Origin: Hyphomicrobium_A sp036559705
GTDB lineage: Bacteria; Pseudomonadota; Alphaproteobacteria; Rhizobiales; Hyphomicrobiaceae
NCBI GenBank assembly: GCA_036559705.1
Contig: DATBSP010000012.1
Coordinates: 23,614 to 87,613 of the forward strand
DNA: 64,000 bases
Direction: 5' to 3'
Shown here: positions 1-9,649 of the stretch, one piece after another
Layout of the letters: each line of letters opens with the position of its first letter
How positions within the stretch are numbered: position 1 is the first letter of the stretch
Program-made: the position numbers and the translations under genes
Notes under the pieces: generated by a model
The model's input: the letters and a program-made list of their open reading frames with translations, nothing else
Told to the model about the DNA's origin: nothing
Database searches by the model: none

Positions 1-346
1 GAATGTGGGCGATGCGCGTCGTCAGCACGCGCGTCTTGCCCGTACCGGCGCCGGCGAGAACCAAAACCGGTCCATCGAGCGCTTCGACGGCCGCCCGCTG
101 CTCCGGATTGAGGTCGTCGAGATAGGGCGCCCCAGGCACGGCGGCCGAGCCCTGCAGCGCGCGCGCCGAGATGGGTTGTCGCGGTGCGCTCGGCGCGGCG
201 ACGGGCAGGTCGAATGGCGGATCGTCGGCGGAGCCTCTAGGTGCCATCTCCGCCGGCGGGTGCGCCGCGGCCGGCAGATCGAACGGCGGCTCGTCCGCGT
301 CGTCCGACGGTGCCGCGTTCGCCAAATGTTTTCCGCTTTGCGCCAT
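1..346 (-). CDS. uvrD: UvrD/PcrA-type DNA helicase, N-terminal part (cut by window edge)
   Basis: First 115 codons of a superfamily 1 DNA helicase reading off the left edge. Such 3'-5' helicases unwind DNA during nucleotide excision and mismatch repair. The Q-motif region LNPEQRAAVEA (residues about 79-89) is followed by a Walker A motif, AGAGTGKTR (residues 98-106), and then LTTRIAHI, the usual order in UvrD. The ATG at 346 is followed by an unusual 75-residue Pro/Ala/Asp-rich extension containing two near-identical copies of a PPFDLP motif (residues 20-25 and 43-48). UvrD is inferred from the motif wording; Rep or PcrA-like helicases share it, and the rest of the protein is outside the window. 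Confidence 0.85.
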   Translation of the reverse strand, partial: MAQSGKHLANAAPSDDADEPPFDLPAAAHPPAEMAPRGSADDPPFDLPVAAPSAPRQPISARALQGSAAVPGAPYLDDLNPEQRAAVEALDGPVLVLAGAGTGKTRVLTTRIAHI

Positions 347-717
347 CTTTCCGAACTATATCACCGGGCTCCGGGGGGCAACGGCCGCGGGGTTGCCGCC
401 CACACCAGATATGGGTTGGCATATGGGGTGTGGCGCCCTCATATTTCTCCACACGCGGCAGTTAATGTTGCGCATGCTTGCGCCATTTTTCTGTTGTCGC
501 GCCGTGAAATGGTCTCCGGATCGTGATCCAGACATGGGAAAGCGAATAAGCTAGAGTGCGCGCCAACCGATCTGAGGACGGACAACGGCTTTTCCGGCCC
601 GCTCGCGTCATCGGTTCGACAATCGCGAGGGGCATGCCGGCGGGGGCGCAGCCGCGTCACCGGCTCCGCAAACTCTGCTGAGATGGCCGAATGCTGATCG
701 GGTTCCTGGAAGGTTAG
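347..717. other. Intergenic region between divergent uvrD and asmA-like gene
   Basis: 371 bases with no convincing gene. It must carry the promoters of the leftward helicase gene and the rightward AsmA-like gene. A CATATG-containing stretch near 405-425 is locally repetitive (ATATGGGTTGGCATATGGGG), but I cannot assign it to a regulator. Short open frames crossing this region have no recognisable composition or start signals. Confidence 0.5.
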
Positions 718-3700
718 ATGAGCAACGGACTTCTTTACATCGCGGGGCTGTTTTCCCTCGCCCTCGCGGCGCTGTTTGCCGTTCCGCATTTCGTCGACTG
801 GAACGGGTATCGCGGGGTGTTCGAGGAGGAGGCAACGCGCATCCTCGGCCGCGAGGTGCGCGTGGGCGGCGACGTTAACGTGCGGCTGCTGCCGGCGCCC
901 TACGTGAGCTTCGAGAAGCTGCGCATCGCCGACCCGACCGGCACCACCGGCGAGCCGTTCTTCCGCGGCGATAGCTTCACCATGCGCTTGTCGGTGGCGC
1001 CGCTGCTCAAGGGCATCATCGAGGCCAACGAGATCGTGCTCGAAAAGCCTGTGCTGCGCCTCGCCGTCGATGCCGAGGGCGGCGGCAACTGGCGTAGCTT
1101 CTCCATCGCGCCGGGCTCGCTACCGTTCGTACCAGCTGGTGTGACGCTGCAGTCGGTCAAGATCGTCGACGGCGTCGTCGCCTTCTACGGCCCCAAAGGT
1201 ATTGGTTTTGCCGAGCTGGACGGCCTCAACGGCGAATTGAAGGTGGAATCGATCGACGGTCCGTTTGCATTCAAGGGCACAACCAAGTGGCAGGGTGGCG
1301 ACCGCGAGGTCCGCATCTCCACCGGTGCCACCGAAGCCGACGGCGGCATTCGCTTCAAGGCCATCGTGCGCGGCACATCCGGCGGCGCCAGTGTCTATTC
1401 GGTCGACGGCCGCCTCGACGATCCGAAAGGTCGCCCGCGTCTCGCCGGCGAGATCACCGCCAAGCTGGCGCTCGCGCCGGGCGAGCTGCCGATCGCCACC
1501 GCCCCCGAGGCAATGCCCGGCAGCACCGGCAAGGCAGAAGCCCCGCTCATCGATTTCAAAGCGAAGATTACCGGCGACGCCAAGGGCCTGCGCCTCGACG
1601 ATATCGCCCTCGCCTTCGAGCGTGTCGGCCAGCCGCAGCTCATCAGCGGCTCGGCAACCGCCACATGGACAGAGGTGCTGAACGTCGAGATGGGACTGTC
1701 CTCGCGCTGGCTCGATCTTGATCGCGTCGCGAAGTCGCAGGAAGGCGCCGGAAGCCCATTCGAGACGGCACGCAACTTCATCCTCGCCATGATGGCGGCG
1801 CTGCCAAAGAACGCCGATAGCAAGGTCAACTTCGATCTCGATCAGGCGAGCCTCGGCGGCGAGGCGGTGAGCGGTATCCGCGTCGAGGTGGCGCGTGCTC
1901 AAGGTGTGCTGCTGCTCAACAATCTGCGCGCCGGTCTTCCCGGAGGGTCCAAACTGGCGCTCGATGGCGCCGTCGCCGATGCCGCCAGCGGGCAGGCGTT
2001 CCGCGGCGATGTCACGCTGCACGGAACGAGCCTCGCTCGCTTCCTCGATTGGGCGGCAAAGGGCAAGGCCCTGGCCGAAGTGGTCCGCAACGAGGGACCC
2101 TTCTCCCTGCAGGGGCGCCTCGCCATGAGCGAGAACGGCATCGATCTTACCGAGGCTGGCGCCGAGATTTCCGGCCGGCCGCTCACCGGCGAGGTGCACT
2201 ACGGCAAGAAGGATCGCCCGCGACTTGCCGTGGTCTTAGAAGGTAGCGAGATCGACGCAGCGCAGCTGTGGCCGGCCGGTGTCGGCGCGCTCAAAAGTGT
2301 GCTCGCGAGCGGCGCTGCCGCGGCCGCGCCGCCGCCGGAACGGGAATTCGCCTGGCTCGACGCCGCCACGACCGACCTGCATCTGCGCTTGCGCACCGGT
2401 GAGCTGATCACAGAGCGCGGCAAGCTGCGCGACGTCGACATGGATATCGGTGTCGAGCAGGGACGCCTCGCCATGCGCGCCTGCAAGTTCTCCACCACCG
2501 ACGGGCTGCAAGTGGAGATCGAAGGCAATGTCGCCGACGTGACCAAGAGCCCGCGCGGCTCGTTGCAGTGGGTTTTCGGTGCACCGACCAAAGACGCTTA
2601 CGCAACGCTCGTGCAGCTTTTCGATTTGCCGGAGGAGACGCGCCAGCGGGTCGGCGTATACGCGACCCTGGCACCAATGCGCATCGCCGGCACCGTTCGT
2701 CTCGGCGAGCGGCAGCCCGGCGCGGCCGATCTTGCCGCCGATGGCAGTGTGCAGACCAATGGCCGGCTCGTTGTTTCGGCGCTGCTCGACGGCGGTCTTG
2801 GCAATTGGCACAACGCGCCCGCCGATATCACGGCGACGATCGACACGCCTGACGTGGCTCCCATCGTCGCCGGCCTCGGCTCGCGCGCTTCCGCGGCCGA
2901 ACCGCAGTCCGGCCCGCCGCAAGCCGGCGAGATTTTTCTCAAGGCGGTCGGCACGCCGTCGAAGGGCATGACGGCCTCGGCATCGGCCAAGGCACCGGCG
3001 CTGTTCTTCGGTTATGACGGCCGTGTCGTAGTGCCCGAGGACGGCAGCCGCGCACTCGATGGCGAGCTGCGCGTCTCTGCCCGCGGTGTGAGCGACGCCA
3101 TGTCCATTGCCGGCCTGGGCTCTGGCGCGACGCTACGCGACATCCCCATTGTCGGCACGTTGAAGGTCGTATCTGCCAATCACGCTATCGAGTTGAAGCC
3201 GCAGCAATTGGCCATCGGTGGCAGCAAGATCGACGGCAGCGTAGCGCTTTCCTATCCCAGCGAGGGCCCGGCCATCGTCACCGGGCAGATCGAAGTCGAT
3301 AGCGCCTCGATCCCGGGGCTGCTCGGCCTGGCGCTCGATCGCAAGCAGGCGGCGGAAGCGCCGGGTGCCGAGCCGCTCACTGCGGGCAAGACAATCTGGC
3401 CCGAGCATGCGTTCGACTTCGCCGCGCTCGACGGCATCGAGGGTAAGCTCAATGTCGGTTTCGGTATCTTGATGCTAACCGAGAGAATGGCAATTCCCGA
3501 TGCCCGCGCCGACATCGCGCTGGCGCCTGGGAAAATCACGGTCACCAAGCTGGAGGGCAAAGTGCTGGACGGCGATCTCGTTTCGAACCTGACTTTGGAG
3601 CGCGCGCCGGGCGGGGCCAGCCTCGTGGGCGATCTGTGCATCAACGACATGCATATCAAGCAGACGACCACAGGGACCGCCGAGCCCGTTGCCAAGGTCG

Positions 3701-4653
3701 GTCAGGCGTCGTTGTCTCTTGAATTCTCCGGCCGGGCATCGACTCCCGGCGCGCTGGTCACCGTCGCCTCCGGCAAGGGCGAATTGAAGCTCGGCGACGT
3801 CGTCATGCATGCGCCGACGCCGCTCGCGGTTGTGGCAACCTCCGATGCGGTGCTGGCCGGTGAGGCCGGCGGCAGCGGTGAGCAGCTCACCGCGGCACTG
3901 CGCACGCAAATCGACGCCAGCGCCGTGGCCGTCGGCCCGCGCACGATACCGATCGAGATTGCCGACGGTGCGGTAAAGCTGGCTCTCGTCACGCTCGAAT
4001 CTGAAGCCGGCGCGACGAAGGTCGAGACGACCGTCGATCTTGCCTCGTTCGTCGTCGACAGTGCCTGGCTCGCCGAGCCGAAGGCGCCCGACGTCCCGCA
4101 GGCCAACAAGCCGCGCGGCGGCGCGTTGCCGAGCGTCGGCGTCGTGTACACCGGCCCCCTGGGCAACGCCTGGGCGCTCGAATCGCGCATCACTGCCGAG
4201 CCGCTGGAGCGCGAGCTAGCCATCCGTAAAATGGAGCTCGATGCCGACCAGCTCGAGCGCCTGCACAAGGCCGATGCGGAACGTGCGCGCCGTGACGACG
4301 AGCGCCGCCGCGCGCTTGAATCCGACCAGGGTAGTGTAGCGCCCGCGCCGCAAGCTCCGGTGCCGCCTGCCCCGGTGCCGGCTGCGCCGGTTCCAATCGT
4401 GCCGCAGTCGTCGGCGAGCAGCGCTGTTCCCTTCGATCCAGCGGGGGCGCCGGCCGCCGATGCCGCGCCTGCCATTCCACCGAGCAGCGCCAGCGCGCCA
4501 GGCGTTGTCGTGCCTCCGGCAGTCGGCGCCCTTCCACCGGAAGCGGGCGGCGTCGCGCCGCCCGGGCAGAACGGCAACTATCGTCCGCGACGTTCGGAAC
4601 GGCAGATCCAGGTGCGCGAGCAGGTGCTGCGCAATATGCAGAACGCCAACTAA
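718..4653 (+). CDS. AsmA family protein
   Basis: A 1311-residue AsmA-family envelope protein. Members are anchored in the inner membrane and extend into the periplasm; several are implicated in outer-membrane lipid homeostasis and phospholipid transport. The N-terminal hydrophobic segment (residues about 4-24) followed by FVDWNGYR and then a long beta-rich repetitive region is typical. The C-terminal ~110 residues are a charged helix (KADAERARRDDERRR) followed by an Ala/Pro-rich tail, probably disordered. The start is set by a GGAAGG Shine-Dalgarno sequence just upstream of ATG. It is a stand-alone gene, convergent with the RHH gene. The exact AsmA subclass is not resolved. Confidence 0.85.
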   Translation: MSNGLLYIAGLFSLALAALFAVPHFVDWNGYRGVFEEEATRILGREVRVGGDVNVRLLPAPYVSFEKLRIADPTGTTGEPFFRGDSFTMRLSVAPLLKGIIEANEIVLEKPVLRLAVDAEGGGNWRSFSIAPGSLPFVPAGVTLQSVKIVDGVVAFYGPKGIGFAELDGLNGELKVESIDGPFAFKGTTKWQGGDREVRISTGATEADGGIRFKAIVRGTSGGASVYSVDGRLDDPKGRPRLAGEITAKLALAPGELPIATAPEAMPGSTGKAEAPLIDFKAKITGDAKGLRLDDIALAFERVGQPQLISGSATATWTEVLNVEMGLSSRWLDLDRVAKSQEGAGSPFETARNFILAMMAALPKNADSKVNFDLDQASLGGEAVSGIRVEVARAQGVLLLNNLRAGLPGGSKLALDGAVADAASGQAFRGDVTLHGTSLARFLDWAAKGKALAEVVRNEGPFSLQGRLAMSENGIDLTEAGAEISGRPLTGEVHYGKKDRPRLAVVLEGSEIDAAQLWPAGVGALKSVLASGAAAAAPPPEREFAWLDAATTDLHLRLRTGELITERGKLRDVDMDIGVEQGRLAMRACKFSTTDGLQVEIEGNVADVTKSPRGSLQWVFGAPTKDAYATLVQLFDLPEETRQRVGVYATLAPMRIAGTVRLGERQPGAADLAADGSVQTNGRLVVSALLDGGLGNWHNAPADITATIDTPDVAPIVAGLGSRASAAEPQSGPPQAGEIFLKAVGTPSKGMTASASAKAPALFFGYDGRVVVPEDGSRALDGELRVSARGVSDAMSIAGLGSGATLRDIPIVGTLKVVSANHAIELKPQQLAIGGSKIDGSVALSYPSEGPAIVTGQIEVDSASIPGLLGLALDRKQAAEAPGAEPLTAGKTIWPEHAFDFAALDGIEGKLNVGFGILMLTERMAIPDARADIALAPGKITVTKLEGKVLDGDLVSNLTLERAPGGASLVGDLCINDMHIKQTTTGTAEPVAKVGQASLSLEFSGRASTPGALVTVASGKGELKLGDVVMHAPTPLAVVATSDAVLAGEAGGSGEQLTAALRTQIDASAVAVGPRTIPIEIADGAVKLALVTLESEAGATKVETTVDLASFVVDSAWLAEPKAPDVPQANKPRGGALPSVGVVYTGPLGNAWALESRITAEPLERELAIRKMELDADQLERLHKADAERARRDDERRRALESDQGSVAPAPQAPVPPAPVPAAPVPIVPQSSASSAVPFDPAGAPAADAAPAIPPSSASAPGVVVPPAVGALPPEAGGVAPPGQNGNYRPRRSERQIQVREQVLRNMQNAN

Positions 4654-4678
4654 TGATGGGCTCAGCCGGTGCGCCGCG

Positions 4679-4945
4679 TCAGCGCGGGGTCGGGCTCGAG
4701 CGTTTGCGGAAATAGTCGAGGATCCACACGCGCACGGCGCTCGACAGGCCGGCGTCGCCGCGCTTCGCATCGATCGTGGCGACGAGACCTGACAGCGAGC
4801 TGTTTTCCAACGCTGCCGCTTGCTGCAAAGCCTCCCAGAACTGCGCCTCCATCGAAATGGATGTTCGGTGCCCCTTGATCGCGAACGAGCGTTTCAGTGG
4901 CCGAGTTTGGCACTGCATAGCTGCATCGCTATCGCTGGCGGGCAT
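4679..4945 (-). CDS. Ribbon-helix-helix domain protein
   Basis: An 88-residue protein resembling the short ribbon-helix-helix domain proteins common in alphaproteobacteria: KRSFAIKGHRTSISME is the beta-strand segment, followed by FWEALQQAAA and SLSGLVATIDA helices. Many such proteins are annotated as aryl-sulfate sulfotransferase-like RHH proteins of unknown DNA target. Its ATG overlaps the stop of the DUF4169 gene by one base (TAATG on the minus strand), so it is probably translationally coupled as the last gene of the fumC operon. An internal ATG nine codons downstream is an alternative start. Confidence 0.7.
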   Translation of the reverse strand: MPASDSDAAMQCQTRPLKRSFAIKGHRTSISMEAQFWEALQQAAALENSSLSGLVATIDAKRGDAGLSSAVRVWILDYFRKRSSPTPR

Positions 4946-5145
4946 TACTTGCCGGGCTCGTCGTCGCCGCGTTGGCGGCGCAGGAAGTCGAGGCGGCTCG
5001 CTTCGCGGTCCTTCTCAGCGTCAGTCGCTTGGCGTTCCGCCTTGGCGCGGCCGAACTTGGCGCGGTTCTCGTCGGCGCGCGCTTCCGCCTCGCGGCGCTG
5101 CTTTGCCTTGCGCGCCCGTCGCAGGTTGATGATCTCGGCGCTCAT
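4945..5145 (-). CDS. DUF4169 family protein
   Basis: A 66-residue, strongly charged protein (about a third Arg/Lys, many Glu/Asp) beginning MSAEIINLRRARKAKQRR, the signature of DUF4169. It is predicted to be almost entirely one or two helices with no membrane segment. Function is unknown. It lies 18 bases downstream of fumC and is coupled to the RHH gene, an arrangement I recall as common in this group of bacteria, so a role connected with expression or assembly around fumarase is possible but only an inference. Confidence 0.7.
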   Translation of the reverse strand: MSAEIINLRRARKAKQRREAEARADENRAKFGRAKAERQATDAEKDREASRLDFLRRQRGDDEPGK

Positions 5146-5163
5146 CGCTCCATTCCTCGGCCT

Positions 5164-6570
5164 TTAGTCGGGGGCCAGCATCTTGCGCGGATCGACGATT
5201 TCGTCGAACTCGGCATCGCTGACGTATCCCCCGCCCACCGCCTCCTCGCGCAGCGTCGTCCCGTTCTTATGGGCAGCCTTGGCGATCTTCGCCGCCGCGT
5301 CATAGCCGATCTTAGGTGCCAGCGCCGTTACGAGCATTAACGATCGCTCGAGCCCCGCCTTGATGTTGTCGGCGCGCGGTTCGATGCCGACGACGCAGTT
5401 GTCGGTGAACGAAACGGCCGCATCCGCCATCAACCGCACCGACTGCAGGAAGTTGTAGCCCATCACCGGATTATAAACGTTGAGCTCGAAGTGGCCCTGG
5501 CTACCGGCGAAGGTGATGGCGGCGTTGTTGCCGAATATCTGCACGCACACCTGGGTCAGCGCCTCGCACTGTGTCGGGTTGACCTTGCCCGGCATGATCG
5601 AGGAGCCTGGCTCGTTCTCCGGCAGCGACAATTCACCGAGGCCGGAGCGTGGGCCGGAGCCGAGCAGACGTATGTCGTTGGCGATCTTGAACAGGCCCGC
5701 AGCCATCGTGTTGATCGCCCCGTGACTCATCACCATGGCGTCGTGCGCGGCGAGCGCTTCAAACTTGTTCGGCGCACTCTTGAAGGGCAGTTGCGTGATG
5801 GCGGCGATGCGCTGGGCGATCATCTCGGCAAAGCCCTTCGGTGCGTTGAGGCCGGTACCGACGGCGGTGCCACCCTGCGCCAGCTCCATCAACGATGGCA
5901 GCGTCTGATCGATGCGCTTGATGCCGTTCTCGACCTGCTGGGCGTAGCCGCCGAACTCCTGCCCGAGGGTCAGGGGCGTGGCGTCCTGGGTGTGCGTGCG
6001 GCCGATCTTGACGATGTCCTTCCAGGCCTGCGCCTTGTCGTTCAACGCGTTGCGCAGCTTCTGCAACGCGGGCAGCAGCCGATGCACGATCTCCTCGGCA
6101 CAGGCGATGTGCATGGCCGTCGGGTACGTGTCGTTCGACGACTGGCTCATGTTGACGTGGTCGTTGGGATGCACGGGCTTCTTGGAGCCCATCTCTCCGC
6201 CCAGCATCTCAATAGCGCGATTGGAGATCACCTCGTTGGCATTCATGTTTGACTGGGTGCCGGAGCCGGTCTGCCAGACGACGAGCGGGAAGTGGTCGTC
6301 GAGCTTGCCCTCGATCACCTCCTGCGCCGCCTTCACGATCGCGTCGCCCGTTTTCTTGTCGAGGCGGCCGAGCGCCATGTTGGTGTCGGCAGCGGCGCGC
6401 TTGACGATGCCGAGCGCGCGCACGATCGGCAGCGGTTGCCGCTCCCAGCCGATTTTGAAATTGGCGAGGGAGCGCTGCGCCTGCGCACCCCAGTACTTAT
6501 CGGCGGCGACCTCGATAGGGCCGAAGGTATCGGTCTCTGTACGGGTGGACTTCTTGGCGCGCGTTGTCAT
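5164..6570 (-). CDS. fumC: Class II fumarate hydratase
   Basis: 468-residue class II (iron-independent) fumarase catalysing reversible hydration of fumarate to L-malate in the TCA cycle; works as a cytosolic tetramer. Signature GSSIMPGKVNPTQCEA is near residues 320-335, with GSGTQSNMNANEV and GRTHTQDATPLTLGQE giving the remaining active-site segments. Length is normal for the family. ATG follows a region without overlap to other genes, so this is the first gene of a fumC-DUF4169-RHH operon. No strong promoter motif could be assigned in the ~270-bp upstream region shared with the decayed autotransporter gene. Confidence 0.96.
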   Translation of the reverse strand: MTTRAKKSTRTETDTFGPIEVAADKYWGAQAQRSLANFKIGWERQPLPIVRALGIVKRAAADTNMALGRLDKKTGDAIVKAAQEVIEGKLDDHFPLVVWQTGSGTQSNMNANEVISNRAIEMLGGEMGSKKPVHPNDHVNMSQSSNDTYPTAMHIACAEEIVHRLLPALQKLRNALNDKAQAWKDIVKIGRTHTQDATPLTLGQEFGGYAQQVENGIKRIDQTLPSLMELAQGGTAVGTGLNAPKGFAEMIAQRIAAITQLPFKSAPNKFEALAAHDAMVMSHGAINTMAAGLFKIANDIRLLGSGPRSGLGELSLPENEPGSSIMPGKVNPTQCEALTQVCVQIFGNNAAITFAGSQGHFELNVYNPVMGYNFLQSVRLMADAAVSFTDNCVVGIEPRADNIKAGLERSLMLVTALAPKIGYDAAAKIAKAAHKNGTTLREEAVGGGYVSDAEFDEIVDPRKMLAPD

Positions 6571-6847
6571 GCGGAGAGTCCGAATTGTTAGTTTTGCTAA
6601 CGCCGCATAGCACGCGGGGCCTACGCCAGTGGAGCGCCTTTAACCGCGCGGTGCGATCGGCTGCCGATCGAAGATCGAACCTACGCAGAAGCACTAGGAA
6701 TTAGCCGGGCTTCGCAAGGTCCGCCCTTGTTACTGATGCGCAGCATCGCAAAGTTGCAGTTCCGTCATATTACTCGCGGACGTAGAAACCGCGCGTTTGC
6801 CGTGATTTAACATCGTCCACTATGTTGCGTTCAGTGGGGTGTAGTGT

Positions 6848-9450
6848 ATGTCGTCGGCGTACAAGTATCTGTCACTGTTGCCTTTTTTACGTCAACCTCA
6901 TCCACGCGGCGCTGCCGCGCTGCGCATCGTGCTGGCGGCGACTTGCTTCATGGGCGCCCGCGCCATCGCGAGTGCCGATGACGCCTGCGTTCCCAGCGGC
7001 ACGACGCTGACCTGCGAGCTATCAGTCGGACGGGGTGAGCGTTAACGCCGATCCGCCCAATCCGCCCTATGCAAAGCTCGTCATTCAAGCCCTGAGCCAG
7101 CCGATCGCGACCGCGGGCGTTTCCGGGAATTCTATTCAGCTCGCTGTCGGGTGCCTCGCTCACGCTCATCGCCTCGACGGGCCCCGACGGAATTTCGACC
7201 ACGGGAGCCAACGGCATCACGGTCGATACGCAGCACAATCCATTCAACTTCACGCCAGGATCGGCGGCGACCGTATCGGCTAGCGCAGGCAACGTCAGCG
7301 TTACGGCGAATGATGTCGCGACGGATGGCGGCTCGGCGAGAGCGATCGCCGCGCGCAGCGGAGCCTCCGCGTTCACGCTGGGGACCGGTGCGGCCATGGC
7401 GACGAACGGCGTGGAGGTCATCAGTCGCGGCACGCTTTCAACCTTGGGCGGAGGCTCGCACGGTCGCCGTGATTAGTCAGCGTGCCGACGTTGGCGTAGG
7501 CCAGGGTGCGGAACGTGTTCCCCACCTCGTTGGTGAACCGGTTGGTGCCTCCGGCGAGGTCGACGTTGCCGATGACGAGGCCGGAGTTCGCAACCGCCTC
7601 TGCGCCGTCGCCGCCGAAGATTGCGAGGTTCGAGAGCGCGGAGATGTTGCCGGAATTGATGAGCGTATTATTGCCGCTGCCGTCGATCCTGACGCCGGAA
7701 CCCGTGCCGGTGCCGCCGGTCACGGACCCGGAGCGCACGTTGATGGAAATGTCTCCCTCGCTTGCCGTGCCGTCCGTACTAGTCGTGTCTGCCCAGGCGT
7801 AGATTCCGACGCTGTTGCTGCCCGTGGCCGACACAGTGCCGGTGGTCTCCACGCTGATTGTGCCGGTCGTGGCGACGCCGTTGTTGGCAATCGACGTAAG
7901 CCCTATCGCCAACGATTAAGCGTAGATGCCGTGTGCGCTTCGTCCCGTGGTCGTCACGTCCTTACTGGTGATCGAGATGGAGCCGGTGTTTGCGCTCGCC
8001 GCGCCTGACACCGGGCGGCGCGGGCGCGGTTCAGACCACCGCAGTGACCGGCAACCTCACCCAGTCGGATACGGGCACCTGTACGGTCGACGCCAATTGG
8101 GCGACCAGCGCCGCCGATCGGGTGAACGTCAGCGGCAGCGCGACGCTCGATGGCACGGTCGTCGTGATACTGCAGAACTTTCCGACGACGGCGGGGCTGA
8201 CTAATCAGTTCCTCATCCTTTCAGCCACGAACGGCGCAACCGACGTCGGCATCACCGCACAGGACACGGCGACGGTCGACTACGACGTGGTGTTCGACCC
8301 CAATGGGCGCGACGTCTATCTGACGGCGCTCATCAACTTTCTGGGCGTCGGTACGGGAGGTCTCAATCCCAACCAGACCGGGATTGCTGAGAACATCAAC
8401 GCCATCATCACTGCGGGTGGTGCGCCGGGTTTCTCGCCTGTCGCCAACGCCCTCATGACGCTTCCTACGCAGGCTGCGCTCGCCAATGCGCTCGACCAAC
8501 TCTCGGCCGAAATCTACGGCTACGAGAAGATCGACGCGCTGTTTGCCGCCGAGCAGTTCTCGTCCGATCTGATGAGCTGCCGTGTCGCCAACGGCGATGG
8601 TGCTGCCGTCATCCGCGAGGGCCAGTGCATCTGGGCGCGGGCCCGCGCGCGCTTCGTCGAGTTCGACGGCACTGCCAACAACATCGGCGCCGACAGCACG
8701 GTCGGATCGTTCTCCGGTGGCGGTCAGCTCGCCGTTGCGCCGGATTGGCGCCTGGCGTTTGCGGCCGGCTACGACACCGCCTCGCTGTCGACCGGCACGG
8801 GCGCCTCGTCCGACGGAGATCGCGCCAACGTCGGCGCCGCCCTTAAGTAAAACCCGGGTCCGCTGCTGCTGTCGGGCGCCATCACGGGCGGCTGGAGCTC
8901 GTATGATACGACGCGCTCCATGGCGTTCGGCGGGTTCGCTGGCACGGCCACCGGCGACAGCAGCACGGACTACGTGTCCGGGCACCTGCACGCATCCTAC
9001 CTACTCGAGCAGGGCGGCTGGTATGTGAAGCCGCTGATCGAGGGCATGGCGACGCATATCAACTCCGACGGCCTGACGGAAACCGGGGGCGGCGGTGCAG
9101 CGCTTGTCGCCGCCGGCGAGAGCGATACGATCCTCTCCGTGTCGCCGGCAGTGGAGATCGGCAACGAGTACCGTTTCATCCAGATTTCCATCGTGCGGCC
9201 GTTCATCCGCGCCGGCGTGACCTGGCGCGACGGCGACGACCTCGACCTCAGGGGTGCTTTCGCCGCGGCGCCGGCCGGCGCGGGTGCATTCGTGATCAGC
9301 ACGGCGATGGACGATCTGCTGGCCAATGTCAGTGCCGGCTTCGATGTGATCAACCTCGACGGTGCGGTGCCGCGCCTGCAGTACGACGGCCGCTTCGGCG
9401 AGGAGACGCAACCGAACAGCGCCAGCATCAAGGGCAGCGTCCCGTTCTGA
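6848..9450 (+). pseudogene. Autotransporter gene, inactivated by frameshifts, stops and an internal inversion
   Basis: A former type Va autotransporter. N-terminus (6848-7045) has an extended signal peptide ending near ASADDACVPSGTTLTC; after a frameshift at about 7010-7030 the passenger continues as DGVSVNADPPNPPYAK, and after another near 7125-7135 as LSGASLTLIASTG. The passenger then meets TAG at 7474. The next 534 bases are inverted: passenger-like sequence (GSISITSK, TNRFTNEVGNTF) is readable only on the minus strand. After it the plus frame resumes with LTPGGAGAV, reaches TAA at 8848 where Tyr is expected (AALK-stop-NPGPLLL), and ends with a beta-domain whose last residue is Phe (SIKGSVPF), as expected for outer-membrane insertion. 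Clearly non-functional as it stands. Confidence 0.88.
7476..8009. repeat. Inverted 534-bp segment inside the autotransporter gene, ends GTCAG/CTGAC
   Basis: Flipping this segment between the 5-bp inverted repeats GTCAG (7476-7480) and CTGAC (8005-8009) rejoins the passenger in one frame: the right junction becomes ANVGTLTPGGAG and the left junction GGGSHG...SGAASANTG. The length, 534 = 3 x 178, keeps the flanking frame 1 in phase. The segment carries its own TAA at 7916-7918 (minus strand), where the context GIYA-stop-SLAIG suggests an original Gln. No recombinase gene is present nearby. Confidence 0.8.
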
Positions 9451-9649
9451 GAGCGCTGACGTTCGCGACCGGATCGGCAAGGGCCCGCCGACTGGCGGTG
9501 CCACAAATGTTAAGTTGCCTTAAGCACCTTAGCAACGGCGTCTTCCCCGCTTGATCGGCACGGCATTAGACACCAACTTGAGACACGACGCTCGATCGCC
9601 GGTATAACGACCTGGCTGAGATCCAACGACCAGACGAAGGAGAGCACCC

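Noticed and set aside
1120..2199. 359-codon frame opposite to the AsmA-like gene
   Set aside because: Shadow of the coding strand; no start signal or domain.
7476..8009. Active site-specific phase switch in the autotransporter
   Set aside because: Only 5-bp inverted repeats, no recombinase gene in the window, and stops in both orientations; kept as an inversion, not claimed as a working switch.
7474..8850. Stop-codon recoding in the autotransporter
   Set aside because: Different stops (TAG, TAA) at both Tyr-like and Gln-like positions, plus frameshifts, fit decay better; other genes in the window use TAG and TAA as normal stops.
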